NCBI GenBank assembly: GCA_030374805.1 | Contig: JARGSG010000024.1 | Span: 620,001 to 684,000 of the forward strand | Length of the DNA: 64,000 nucleotides | From: Gracilaria gracilis | Taxonomy: Eukaryota; Rhodophyta; Florideophyceae; Gracilariales; Gracilariaceae | Reading direction: 5' to 3' | Part shown: piece by piece, positions 1-10,632 of the stretch | Numbering within the stretch: position 1 is the first letter of the stretch | How the letters are laid out: each line of letters opens with the position of its first letter | Notes under the pieces: model-generated | What the model saw: only the letters and a program-made list of their open reading frames with translations | The model's database searches: none | What the model was told of the DNA's origin: nothing | Translations under genes and position numbers: made by a program

Positions 1-2
1 AG

Positions 3-881
3 GCGATACGTTCAGGTTCTGTGTGTAATATAGAAGACTTTTACCGTCTTGATGCCGAAATTGGACATGGTAGCTTTGGAGCAGTCAGAATTGCGTTTGA
101 CATTTCTACCGACGAGAAGCGTGCCGTGAAGATAGTCAAGCGAACTACAAATGCGAAGGAACTCGAATTTGTTCAGAGAGAGATTGATGTACTTTTGTCC
201 ATTTCACATCCACATGTCGTTGGCACGCACGACATTTTTGACGAGAAGGATAAGATATACATGGTCATGGATTTTGTCGAAGGTGGGGATTTATTTGATT
301 TCATGGTACGGAAGACTAAGTTGAGCGAGGACTCGGCGAAACTCGTTGTGTGGCAAATGCTGAAAGGTTTGAGCTATCTACACTCTAAGAACATTGTACA
401 TAGAGATATTAAGCCAGAGAATGTGCTTGTACAAGCTGTCAATCCGCTTATTGTGCGAATTACCGACTTCGGCTTCGCCAACTTTGTAGATCCTTCCAGT
501 AGCGCCCCTCAAACTGACCTTAAAAGCATGGTCGGGACGGGATGCTACATGGCTCCTGAAGTTGTGGATGCAAGAGGTCACGGTAAACCTGTAGATGTAT
601 ATTCTACGGGCGTGGTTATGTTTCGCCTGTTGAGCGGGAGGCTGCCGTTTCGTGGCATGACGCTGCGAGAATGCTATAAACAGGCAATGAAAGAAGAAGC
701 GGATTTCCACACACGCGAATGGGCTGGGATTTCCCGTGAGGCGAAGGAGCTTTGCAAGAGAATGCTGAGCTCAAAACCGGATTCGAGGCCGTCTGCTGAG
801 AATGCTTTGGTACATCGCTGGTTCACCGATGACAAAGAGTTCAAGAATGGAGTAGAATCCATTGAGGGTGTTGCTTCATGA
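3..881 (+). CDS. CAMK-type serine/threonine protein kinase (5' end outside window)
   Basis: The reading frame is open from the window edge, so the true start lies upstream; no in-frame ATG precedes the kinase core. Counting from the GTG at position 21, the glycine-rich loop GHGSFGAV is at residues 15-22, the ATP-binding lysine in AVKIVK at 37, the catalytic loop HRDIKPEN at 127-134, DFG at 149-151 and APE at 178-180, so all core catalytic residues are present. The sequence ends about 20 residues after the last kinase helix, with no calmodulin-binding tail or other C-terminal domain. The DFGFAN motif and the HRDIKPENVL loop fit the CAMK group (CaMK, CHK2 or SNF1-like). The substrate cannot be inferred. 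No intron is visible in the part shown. Confidence 0.9.
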   Translation, partial: AIRSGSVCNIEDFYRLDAEIGHGSFGAVRIAFDISTDEKRAVKIVKRTTNAKELEFVQREIDVLLSISHPHVVGTHDIFDEKDKIYMVMDFVEGGDLFDFMVRKTKLSEDSAKLVVWQMLKGLSYLHSKNIVHRDIKPENVLVQAVNPLIVRITDFGFANFVDPSSSAPQTDLKSMVGTGCYMAPEVVDARGHGKPVDVYSTGVVMFRLLSGRLPFRGMTLRECYKQAMKEEADFHTREWAGISREAKELCKRMLSSKPDSRPSAENALVHRWFTDDKEFKNGVESIEGVAS

Positions 882-1329
882 GAGATATTGTCAGTGCTCT
901 CTCTAAGTTTAATGTCGAGGTTGTACAATTCGTCCAAATGCACCTATCCATACAATAAGAAATTAAAGATGGCTGGGACGAGCTATGATTAATTCTTTCT
1001 CTCCCTTTACTTGTGTCGTTAAATGCCTCCAGCCGAGCCGTCCTCTTGTGTTGGGATGTGATGCCATCATCAAACTTCGAGATCTGCAGCAGTTCCCCAT
1101 CGGAACCGGAACAGAAGATTAGCGAACAATCCTCCACAGGTACCGTTCAACGGTACTTTCAGAAGTTTTGAATTTTAGTCCGCTGAGATGAAGCGATATG
1201 TGCCTTGGATTGTTCACTCTCAGAGTTAGATACGGCATCAGCACTTTTGCTTTCCAAGAATTTGATCCTTCCTGTGGGCGATCATATCTAAACCAACTCT
1301 GTCGAGGTCGGTGTCGAAGTTCCGTTGTG
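882..1329. other. Intergenic spacer
   Basis: This stretch of 448 bases lies between the kinase stop and the proposed start of the glycosyltransferase. It must hold the 3' UTR of the first and the promoter of the second. No open frame with family resemblance, no repeat and no clear TATA box was seen. The frame of the glycosyltransferase is open back to an ATG at 1198, but that extension would place the hydrophobic signal sequence internally. Confidence 0.5.
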
Positions 1330-2839
1330 ATGCACACCGTGTTTTTCTTCGTGATACTGCTCTTCCCAACTCTTGTGTGGAGCAATACAGTTATCGTGAT
1401 TTTGGCATACGATCGTACATCCCACCTTCGTCAGACGATCCGCTCACTGCGCGCAGCCACTCCTGAGTCACTTTCAAGCATTCCTGTGTTTGTTTCGATT
1501 GACGACAATCCCAAAGCAAAGAGGTAGGGAAGTGAAAATCTTGTCGGGCAAGTGTCTCACAGTTCTCTTTGTTTACATATCTAACATCTAGTAATACGTC
1601 ATCGTTAAAAGAGTGAGTAGGGCAGTAGAGTTCGAGGGCGGGGTGTCGGACATTTGGGTTCAACCGGCACCGCGAGAACCTCTGCAACCGCGAGCTCGAA
1701 TATCTCGTCACTATGCCTTGGTGCTGGAGCGAGCTTTTTCTAATGACTCAAACACCCATGTGATCCTCCTAGAAGATGATCTGCGATTCTCACCTGACTT
1801 TCTAACTTATCTGACATCGGCCCTATCAAGTCTTCAATCTGCGGGTCAAAACCAAATAGTTTGTGCTTCCGGTTGGAATGACAATGGATTTGGTCCCGCG
1901 TCCGTCTCTGAGGCGTCACTGACCTCGTTCTTCCCAGGGCTTGGATGGGGGCTACATAGATCTCTGTGGGACGTCCTCCGCCCAAAGTGGCCCGCATATG
2001 GAACAGATATCGTTGGGATTGGTTGGGACTTTTGGCTCAGAGTTAACTTTGATCGATACGGATGGACCTGCATCACCCCTTTGCTATCGCGAGTGAAGCA
2101 TGCAGGTGCATCTGGGGCAAACGTGAACTCTGCGCAAACCACCAGCATGTACGCGGAAACTCGCACAGCCAATGTGGCAATCGGGGTGGTACAATGGGAA
2201 GAGGTTCTGGGACGTCTAAATGTTCAGAGCGAAATCGAAAAAACGGAGAAGAGATTGAAGAATGGGAAGGTTGTTTACTCGCTTCAGGAGGCTATTTCAA
2301 AAAGATACGAGGAACCCGTGTTGCCTTATGTCAACGAAGAGTATAGTGCAATAGCTCATGAGCTGGTGCTGTGGCCGACTTCAAGAGGTCATTTCCGGCA
2401 TACGCTCTTCGCCCAAATCGACAACAAGACGAATGTTCTGTTGTACGACAAACGAAGAGCCTCACGATATTTCGAGATTCCGGCGTCCCATAATAGTCTT
2501 CTGTATGAAGTTGATCTACGACAAGGCAAGTTGAACGAGTCTTGTGATCAAACATGTGAGCGTGAAGGAGGAAAATGCACTTCCGAAGCACTCGAGGTAG
2601 CCAATGACTGCAGAACCATGTTAGAGGCATTTTCTGAATGCAAAGGTTGTTCACACGAAACTGGTAAGGATCTGCCAGCCATGGTTGATGAGGATGCTCC
2701 CCTGGAAACAGCCGGCTGGTGTCTCATCACAGAAAGCGGAATGGGAGACGGTGGAAAGTTAATTTGTTCTGGTCGATTTCGTTGGACGCGAAGACTTTGT
2801 GGATGTCTCTTGCAACATGACTCGAAAGATGAGTTGTAG
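1330..2839 (+). CDS. GT13-family N-acetylglucosaminyltransferase (GnT-I/POMGNT1-like), ER-retained
   Basis: Two exons are proposed, 1330-1523 and 1612-2839, giving 473 residues (animal GnT-I is about 445). The first 18 or so residues are a hydrophobic signal sequence ending in LVWS. The GT13 fold follows: VIVILAYDR at about 20-28, the metal-binding EDD at 119-121, SGWNDNG near 152-158, FFPGLGW near 171-177 and the catalytic-site WDFW near 203-206. These match GnT-I, which moves GlcNAc from UDP-GlcNAc onto mannose of N-glycans. Across the splice junction the protein aligns with GnT-I without a gap, which supports the intron. Residues 374-464 form a cysteine-rich tail whose spacing resembles the C-terminus of MGAT5. 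The protein ends in KDEL, an ER-retrieval signal, which is odd for a Golgi enzyme. The acceptor may therefore differ from that of GnT-I. ATG 1330 was chosen because it puts the signal sequence first. Confidence 0.82.
1524..1611 (+). other. Spliceosomal intron of the GT13 gene (88 bp)
   Basis: The donor GTAGGG follows GAG, and the acceptor AG is at 1610-1611. Splicing completes a split arginine codon and restores a frame that aligns with GnT-I without a gap. A possible CTAAC branch site lies at 1581-1585. The nearer AG at 1590-1591 would give a frame that stops quickly, so it was not used. Confidence 0.6.
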
Positions 2840-2910
2840 CTTGGTTTTGAACATGACCCAGATCTTGTCCAACGGCATGCTTTGAGTGTAGAGTGTATCC
2901 ATCACCCCAA

Positions 2911-3822
2911 TCAGAAAAATCCGAAGACTTTTCTCTTCTTCTTTTTCTCTTCAGCCTCTCGCTCCAACTTCGCTTCTCGCTCAGCCTCATCGGCGTCTAC
3001 AACGCGCAATTCTGATCTGCCAGCCTCCTTCATCCAGAGCTTGACCCTATTATCCAAATCGCTAGGTCGCACCCTCTTCGCATTAAGAAACATGACACAT
3101 TGACCACGCCCATACCACGAAGGACATCTACCGACGCCGGACCAATTCCACGAAGCGGCATTTCGCCCTGCAAGCAATTCAAACTTTTCAACTACACCCG
3201 GATTACTTACTCCGTTCATTCCCTTCACCCTTCGCCCAATGAAAGACCATCCCGTTTTCAACAGCCCATTCATCCGCAAGGGTGGCGTAGTTATGGTGGT
3301 GAACAACTGTGACTCATCGCGATTTCTAGACAGCACCATGGACTCGTCAGTTGACCTTCCGATAGTAACACGTCCCGCCTTCCCAAGCACAGGCGAAACG
3401 CGGCGAGCAACACTGGTAGGTCTGAATCGAAACTGTGTCATCTTGATGCCATCAGGATCCGTGTAAAAGATAGTATCCCTGACAACCAATCTGCCTGAAT
3501 GCGTCAAAGGTTCATGCGAGCGTTTTGACGTATCATTTTTCGACAATCGCAGCGACTTTGGTGCCAAAGTGGTAACTTTCTTCAATGGTTTGTCCAACAA
3601 TGTCTCCTGCACACCGACGACACGCGCTAGAACGCGTCCAGTGTTGAGCGCGATCAGCTGCCCTTCTAGCTGCCATATGGCTCTCGATCCGCTGCAACGC
3701 GACTGAAGGAAGTCATTTACGTCCCGCGGTCGCCAGCCTGGCATGCGTCGGGAAGAGGGCACAACTGCTGTGCTGCCAGAGAAACCAACGCCGTGCGGCA
3801 TTGTGAACGGCGAAGGGGGCAC
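2911..3822 (-). CDS. Hypothetical basic protein, 303 residues
   Basis: I do not recognise the family. The protein is basic. Its N-terminal 35 residues are rich in S, P, R and G and could be an organelle-targeting sequence. A compact middle region has several aromatic/glycine patches, for example a WQLEGQLIALNTGRVLARV segment near residue 50 and a WNWSGVGRCPSWYGRGQC segment near 225. The last 35 residues are a charged helix rich in E, R and K that ends in a run of lysines. There is no membrane segment. It lies tail to tail with the glycosyltransferase, with 71 bases between the stops. A second ATG seven codons in is an equally good start. The length and the coherent composition argue that it is real. 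Confidence 0.65.
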   Translation of the reverse strand: MPPSPFTMPHGVGFSGSTAVVPSSRRMPGWRPRDVNDFLQSRCSGSRAIWQLEGQLIALNTGRVLARVVGVQETLLDKPLKKVTTLAPKSLRLSKNDTSKRSHEPLTHSGRLVVRDTIFYTDPDGIKMTQFRFRPTSVARRVSPVLGKAGRVTIGRSTDESMVLSRNRDESQLFTTITTPPLRMNGLLKTGWSFIGRRVKGMNGVSNPGVVEKFELLAGRNAASWNWSGVGRCPSWYGRGQCVMFLNAKRVRPSDLDNRVKLWMKEAGRSELRVVDADEAEREAKLEREAEEKKKKRKVFGFF

Positions 3823-3847
3823 AGAGGAAACGGAGATCTGGGAATGG

Positions 3848-3866
3848 CTATCTATCTATCTATCTC
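3848..3866. repeat. (CTAT)n microsatellite
   Basis: About four and a half tandem copies of CTAT lie just upstream of the minus-strand gene at 2911-3822. The MULE target duplication nearby, GTATCTATC, has the same sequence flavour. Confidence 0.9.
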
Positions 3867-4059
3867 CCGTTGGCGCGGTGGGCGCGGCCGGATCAAACTT
3901 CCATCTCCACCAAAAACTTCGGGCATTGATCTCTTGCATACACGTCGTACAAAACGTATAGCTGGCCACGTTTGAACAAGACGAGTACAGTTCAAGCACC
4001 ACGGTTGATCCTCAAACGTTCGAGTTCGCACACAAAAAGTGGGAAGGCCTCAGGTCCAT

Positions 4060-4068
4060 GTATCTATC
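4060..4068. repeat. 9-bp target-site duplication of the MULE, left copy
   Basis: GTATCTATC directly abuts the left terminal inverted repeat. The identical 9-mer abuts the right one at 10901-10909. A 9-bp duplication is characteristic of the Mutator superfamily. Confidence 0.93.
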
Positions 4069-4337
4069 GGGAGGAGGAGAATTGACGCACTGTGAGGGCT
4101 GTCATTTTTCTCCCCCCAGAACCTCCTTATTTATGTAACAAAACCCCGGAGAACCTCCCTTCTCATCGTCACGCCTCCAAAGAACCTCCCTACCACTCCT
4201 GAATGGCCAAGTCGCCAGATCTTCCCTAGCAAGCCTCCCTATTGGTAAAGCCTTCATCACACCTGTGTCACAATTGTGTGACACTTGCTTAACTACAAAA
4301 CCGAAATAGATTCCGCAATAGAAATACGCGCGCTTTT
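4069..4337 (+). repeat. MULE left terminal inverted repeat
   Basis: It begins GGGAGGAGGAGAATTGACGC and matches the reverse complement of 10633-10900 almost base for base until similarity ends in a CGCGCG stretch. A 60-codon open frame inside it occurs identically in both repeats and is not thought to be coding. Confidence 0.93.
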
Positions 4338-4559
4338 CAAACTTTTTGTCGCCGTGCGCTTTTGAAAATTTTAGATGCCGTGCCCGTGCATTAATCTACG
4401 CTACGCCAATTGTCTCGCCATTCAGTCCTCAAGCTTGGTTTTGTCACACTGCCTCGGCGCTTGCATTTGTTCCATCTCACCGTGCTGCCCCTACGCCTTG
4501 CCCTTTTGTCTCGCCACGCTTCTCTTCCGCTGTTTCGTGCCGCTGTGATTCCCCAATAT

Positions 4560-5290
4560 GCGTCATTGCTCTACTTTGCCACTCTGCTTTGTGGCTCTGC
4601 CTCGCCGCTCTGCCTCGCCGCTCTGCCCCGCCACTCTGTTTTACCATTCAGTCTAGCCGCTCCGTTTTGCGGCTCTGCCGCGCCACCCTGCCTCGCCGCT
4701 CGGCCGCGCCGCTCTGCCGCGCCGCTCTGCCGCGCCGCTCTGCCGCGCCACTCTGCCGCGCCGCTCTGCCGCGCCGCTCTGCCGCGCCGCTCTGCCGCGC
4801 CGCTCTGCTTCGCCTTTGCTTCGCCTTTGCTTCGCCGCTCCGCTGCGCAGTTCTGCTTCGTTGCTCCGCTTCCCCGCTGAACCCCGTTGCTCCACTTCAT
4901 TTGCCGCTCTGCTTCGCTGTCGTGTTTTGCGACGCCGCTTTGCCACTGTTCCTCGTCACGCTGTTCCCCTACTGTTCGTCGCCACGCGTGTTAGTGTTCC
5001 ACGCCGCTCTGCTTTGCCGCTTTGTTTCGGCGCTCTGCTTTGTCGCCCTGCTTCGCCGCTGTACTTCGCCGCTTTGCTTCGTCACTTTATATCGCCGTTT
5101 GGCTACGCTGCTGTTCTTCGCCGCTCTGCTTTGCCGCTGTTTTTCGCCGCTCTACTTCGCCGCTCTACTTCGCCACTCTACTTCGCCGCTCTATTTCGCC
5201 GCTCTGCCTCCTCGCTCTGCTTCGCCGCTTTGCCTCACCGCTATGGCTCACCGCTCTGCCTTACCGCTCTGCTTCGCCTTTGTATTTAAT
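4560..5290. repeat. 13-bp minisatellite within the MULE
   Basis: The tandem unit is 13 bases, of the form GCTCTGCCGCGCC or GCTCTACTTCGCC, in some fifty imperfect copies. The block near 4680-4810 is the most uniform and GC-rich; the later part is CTTCGCC-type. Because 13 is not a multiple of 3, several frames are open through it and encode a spurious 13-residue repeat. It lies between the left inverted repeat and the 3' end of the transposase gene. Confidence 0.9.
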
Positions 5291-5450
5291 TCGCCACTCT
5301 GCCCCGCTGCTGTGCCTGGGCACTCGCATTCATGTACATCATTTGTGGAACCTCGTTGTCTTAAACGTCGTCTATCTGCATAGCATGAAAATTATTACGA
5401 AGCTTTGTGAGTTTACATCTTAAGTGTACGAAGAAAATCACTATAAGTAA

Positions 5451-8400
5451 CTAACTACTGTTGTTCATTCCGTTGTAATGGTTGTCAGGATGGTCAACTA
5501 TTGCAAGCGCTGCTGCAATGGCATCGGTGGGCGAATTAGTTTGCGTGGAAGTCAGAGGGAGTGATACCGGCAGTTGTTGAGATGTATGTAGGTTTGGGAC
5601 AGGCAAAACTCCGGCTTGGTGTCCTGCCGGCCTCCCAGTCCCAATATGGCTTTGCGTTCTTTGGGTCCCCTGCGTTGGCTGGCCCGGAGTTTGCGCATTA
5701 TTGTTATTCAACCTCCGGCGCTTCGTTCTCGAACCTCGCTCTTGGAATGATCGCTTTCTCTTCTTATGCGTTCGGGCTATCCCCGCGTTTGGATTTCGAA
5801 TTTCGACCGCGTTTACGTCCTGTACATCTACTGATGTGGGAAGATCCGGTACGGTTACTGGTGAAGGCAGAGATTGGTTTGGTCGAGAAGGGTAGTTCCC
5901 TGCGTTCAATTGCCTTAACCCTTCTTTCAGGTATTCTTTCAGGCTTCCTACCGCAACCCTGCCGTAGCTCTCCGCAACTCTATGAAGCTGGTCACAAAGT
6001 GATTTGCAGTCCGAATACCGTACATGAGAAGCTGTCTCCGCAGTTCGTCGACTCTGCAGCTGTATGGCAATGTTCTGCGCTGTTGAATTCCTGTTTTCAT
6101 TCGTGACAGGGGTTGTGGCGTGAGTGGAAGGCATTTCTCGGGTTTCTCCGTGTACGTTTGATACCCCTCCTTCCTGTGGAATTACTTGTTCGTTTTCTCC
6201 ACCTCCCTGACCATTCGCTACCCCCATCACCCCCATCCTTTGTCGTAGGATGAGAATATCCGATATGGACCAATGTGTTTGGTCCCTGCGCCAATATGGG
6301 TGCCAAAAGCGCTGGATTCTAAAACGTGTTGTGAAGGCGTTGCCAACGTTAGGCCATCGTTCTAGCACATCGTTATAAACGACGAAGAGACGCGTGAGGT
6401 GGGCGCATGGTATTCCAAATGCCGTCATGTCCCCACATGTGCAGCTCCCGTTCACGTCTTCAGGGTTATTGGTTGGGGTGTGGATGTATATACGAAACGT
6501 GGTTGCTTCGTGTCCATGTTCGGGAATGTCACCCGTTTGGTTGAAGAACTTAGTCATGGTGAATTGTACTACCGGATTTTCAACTGAGACATGAAGATCC
6601 TGTACACCGATTTCGAAGTTAAAAGCCACATCTTGTGCTGTTATCAGTACGGCATCAATTACTTTGAAGTGTGCAGAAAAGCGCACGCTTAGCTCCAGGA
6701 ACTTGGTTACGCTATAGGATGTGAAGGATTGTACAATGTACGTGGCGGAGGTTGTTGAGAGGGGAAGTCCGGAATGCAGGAGCTTGTTCCGCATCGCCGT
6801 GTCTCGCATTGAGGCCCTGTGTTGTCGCTCCAACTTCAATCTACTGGTCATTTGCACCATCGCCAGCGGGACCTCCGAGAAAGGGACATTTCGATTGAGA
6901 ACGAGGCTCCGGTACCTCGCGTGTGAAGACTCACAATACCCAGAACCTTGAAAGAAGAAGCAGTGTGGGACATGTATGTCTTTGAAGCATCTGACAAGCA
7001 TATCAGGTCTCTGACGATAAAGAAACTTGTACCACCTCGGCAACTCCTGCGTCTCAGCATGAAAGTATGTTTGTTCCAGTTGCAACCTCTTTGATTCAAA
7101 CACTTGGACACTCTTCGACTTGCGTAGTTCATACAAATCACTCCGCATTCTATTGGCCAACCCACTCCTTCCGACTGACTTGCACCATCGCTCTACGTTG
7201 GGGTCTTGGTTCTGATTGAGGTGCCAATCATCTAGGACGATATGCGACAACGGCATCACTTCTTCAATTGCGTTTATGAGTGCCATGCACTGGTCCACTG
7301 CGACGGAGCTCGGGGTAATGTGCATACACTCCTTAAACCGCTGCAACACCCAAGCGAAGCTTTCTGAGGTCTCGTCCCCAATATATCCCATAAAGAAAGT
7401 TGTCAGATGGCCATGGTTATCTCTTCCATTTATGCTGATAAGGGGTAGACTGAAGCGGTTTGCAATTGCTTTGCAGTCAATAGACACCCCCGGTACAATC
7501 CCAAAACGTTCGTAGTCTGACGACCAACTATCCAGGCTCCAAGCAACAAACTGTAGACCTTTATCGTCCCCTGTTCGACAGTACACTTTGTTGTTGGGAT
7601 TTTTCGATTGTAGGTCAATAGGATTTTGGTACAATCTCAGACATTCTGTGTCCCTCGGGAAGCGAGCTTCTTGCATGTACTTGAGGCGCTTTCGAAATAA
7701 AGGTCTGTTCACCGCAACGTTGTATTTGTCCTCGATAAGCTTCAACACAACGTCATATTGCAGGTGTAGCTTGCTGTGTAGGTGATGGGCTTCTCGTTCC
7801 ATGTCCGGCGAGAGCTTCCAGTGTAGCGAATTGTCCACAGCATGGTTATGATGAGCCTTTGAGAAGTCTGGGTAGAATGCATAGTGTTGAGGACCTGTTT
7901 GGGAAACATGAACACGTCTGACCTTGAAGCTGTATGCGCATGGACATTGCTTATCGCATTTGCGGATGCACTTCAGATAACCTCGTAGGAGGACCCTTCT
8001 CCCATCGGGTTCGAGGCCGTACTTGGAGTCACGGACGGAGAGCTTAAAACCGAAATAGTCTCCAATATATTGTAGGTGTTGCAGTACTTCATGCGCTCCA
8101 GTTGGTTCCAACTGCTCAAGATAGGCAACGAAACCCCTGCGTACCATTTCTTCTGGTGGAAGCTCTTCCACAGATCCTGATCTCTCATCCAATCCGCTGT
8201 GCTCCACCCCTTCGTTGTCCCCTTCCGAACGGTCAGAACCTCTATCGCCATCGAAAGAGGTGAGGCCTACATCTCCTACTGAGCCGTATGCTCTTCCTTT
8301 CTCCTCTACTCCTGTCTGCATTACACCCTGTCCTGAGCGGAAAGATCCTTCTATCGCCTTCGCTTCCTTCTGTCCTACACCCGCTACAGAGCCTTCTGAT

Positions 8401-10508
8401 TCTGTCTTCCCGAGAGTTGCTCGCGGGCGGTCTTCCAAAACGACGGAAGTGTGTGGAGGATCCTCAGTTGACTTTTCGATAGTTTCAATAGTACGAACAT
8501 GGGAAACGTGCACCACGGAGGCGGATTTGGGCTGTAAAGTATTTGTTAGAGCTATGTCACACCTCTAAACATGATATGGGAGGATCCAACTTACCTTTCG
8601 ACGTTCCGCATTGACTTTCGCCTTAACCATAGCCGTTATATCAATAACAGAACTATCCTCAGACGGAGTTTTAAGTAATGGAATTGGAGGATCCAGGGCT
8701 TCATCAAACCTCTTTGGACGACGACCTGCTTCCCCTGTGGTCGGAGAGCCATCACTACCATCGTCTTCTATGCTGATCACTTCGCGAATACCAGTACCAC
8801 GGCCGATATCGTCCTGGGTCCGCATATACTCTCCGTCTCTATGGCTTCCCATTGCATTATGCAACCAGTTGAGCGAACGAGGAAAACGCGGGGCGGTCGT
8901 CGACATGAAGTCTTCTTCGTCGGAATCACGGTGATGGAGCTGGCCCTCCTTCCCATTCGATGGAGTTAAGTGGATAAAAAAAATGCGGAGGGTGGATGGA
9001 CAGTTCTTCTGTATAGTCGCCCTCACTGCCTCCCCGCGTTTAGAATTCCCACCACGCCAATCCATATCAAGGCGCTCATGGTTGTGAATATCACACCCGG
9101 ACAAGAGCCATCCTTTGCCATTACGCAGAGCCTTGGCCATGAAAGCTGCCTTGCAACCACATCCCGGCGGTTTTTGTTTGTATTTCAAACAACGCAGACG
9201 AACATTAAGACCATATTCTCGGGAGCGTGTAACTGGTTTGCAGAATTGCACGCCAAATTGGTATCCTTCGGAAGCGACAAGGTGGCGAACATACCCGGGG
9301 AGATCCAACACAAGTCGCCGCTCGCTCCCAGCTCCTTCTTTCACAGAGAAACCTAAATCCTTGTCCTTGTCCCCAGGAACACCGCCACCAGACCGTCCTG
9401 GCTTGCCTTGAAAACCTGTTTCCTTCACGCCGCGCCTCTTACCTTCCTCCGCTTCTTTTGTATGGCGAGCAAGATATATTTTAGCACGTCGACTGCGCTG
9501 CATGTGGTCTATAGTGAACGCATTGTTCATCGGCAGAACATGCGAGATGGACATTACCATGCATATACGGGCCTTAGCACAAGCCCAGCGGTACTTTTCC
9601 GTGAGACAAGGGGGGTGTCCTGGAGTAAAGTTCATGCGTGGAATGGTTCCTCGAGTCTCACAAAAATGGGTACTCATGGACAACAGATAGGCACCACAGC
9701 TGAAAGAATCGTTCTGCATCTTATAGCCTAAGACATCCAGCATATAGTTTTCTGTTGGGAACTTCCATTCCTTCTTTTCATTCAGAGCATAATCAATAAA
9801 CCTTGTTAGAAGCTCTCGTAACTCTGTGGGAAAATCCATGCGTGTACTGTCTCCCCAGTACATGTTCCATTGCTTTCCATTTTCTCTTCGTGCCAAAAAC
9901 ACAGCCCAGTGAACATTAGAAATATTTACTGGTATCATAATTGTGTGTATATCTGTTGAACTGCGATAGACCTTCTCCGTAAATGCACCACAGTAGTTTT
10001 CCAATGATTCTGTCTGCTCTTCGGGTGTTTGGTTCCTGAATACCTTTGAAAGACCATAAAATGAACAACCAGTGTCGATTGGTATGAAAACGACGCCGCA
10101 TTTGGGTTCCAATTCGAATAAACCTGCAGTGAGAAGTTCATTAGAAAACCAAGATCTTGGTTCACAGCAATCAATAAAGTTCTTTGCCAGAACATTCTCT
10201 TCGTCAATAGTGGAATTCATTTGGTCACAAATAAGATAAACCCAAAGGCCTTTGAGCTCGCGGAAGCCCGCTTGGTCTTTTCGATCGAACGTAATATCGG
10301 TCTTTGTTGCCACCTTTTTCAGAAAACAAGAAACCTTTCGAACCATAGTCAATATCTTCCTTTTTTCTCCGGCCGTTAGCTCTGAATTTGTTCGATCTGC
10401 TTCGGAGTCGTCATCTCGAGGGTCAAGGTAGGCGACTACCATAGAATCAAGGGGATCTTCAGGTGGAAAACGAACGCTAGGGTCAGAGGCATTTCGAAAA
10501 GACAACAT
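5451..10508 (-). CDS. Ulp1-type protease / MULE transposase fusion, two exons
   Basis: Exon 1 (10508-8595) and exon 2 (8531-5451) join in phase 0 to give about 1664 residues. Exon 1 encodes a C48 (Ulp1/SENP) cysteine protease with His200, Asp220, Gln265 and Cys271; the Q-x5-C-G signature is intact. Near residues 415-478 it has a FAR1/WRKY-GCM1-like zinc finger (Cys440, Cys450 or Cys452, H-x-H at 475-477). Exon 2 holds a second finger of this type, then the MULE transposase core with Asp near 990 (SIDCKA), Asp near 1051 (AVDQC) and a candidate third acidic residue, Glu near 1172. A SWIM finger (C-x-C...C-x-H) lies near 1335-1349 and a basic nuclear-localisation cluster near the C-terminus. The transposase should cut and join the element ends. 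The protease would cleave a ubiquitin-like modifier such as SUMO, but its substrate is unknown. No break was seen. Confidence 0.88.
8532..8594 (-). other. Intron joining the protease and transposase exons (63 bp)
   Basis: On the minus strand the donor is AAAG/GTAAGT and the acceptor TTTACAG/CCC, with a CTCTAAC branch-site-like motif 22 bases before the acceptor. Exon 1 ends on a third codon base, and exon 2 continues in frame with the large transposase frame. The first ATG-like start after the intron is only a GTG, so exon 2 has no good start of its own. This supports a single spliced gene. Confidence 0.85.
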
Positions 10509-10632
10509 GAGTGCTTCACAATTGAGAACGGCTAGCGATGTGTATCAGTGATGATAATAGCTACAGTCACCTGAACATGAGCTTCGATGAGAGAGCTCAC
10601 TTGCTTACTTGTTGCTGATCTCACTACTTAGG

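Noticed and set aside
4102-4284. 60-codon frame found identically at 10685-10867
   Set aside because: Both lie inside the MULE terminal inverted repeats, so their identity reflects the repeat and not a gene.
4346-5383. 345-codon plus-strand open frame rich in A, R, L, C and P
   Set aside because: It is produced by the 13-bp minisatellite, which keeps several frames open on both strands. The 13-residue protein periodicity is three repeat units, not a protein repeat.
5561-6106. 181-codon plus-strand frame inside the MULE
   Set aside because: It is the antisense shadow of the well-supported transposase exon.
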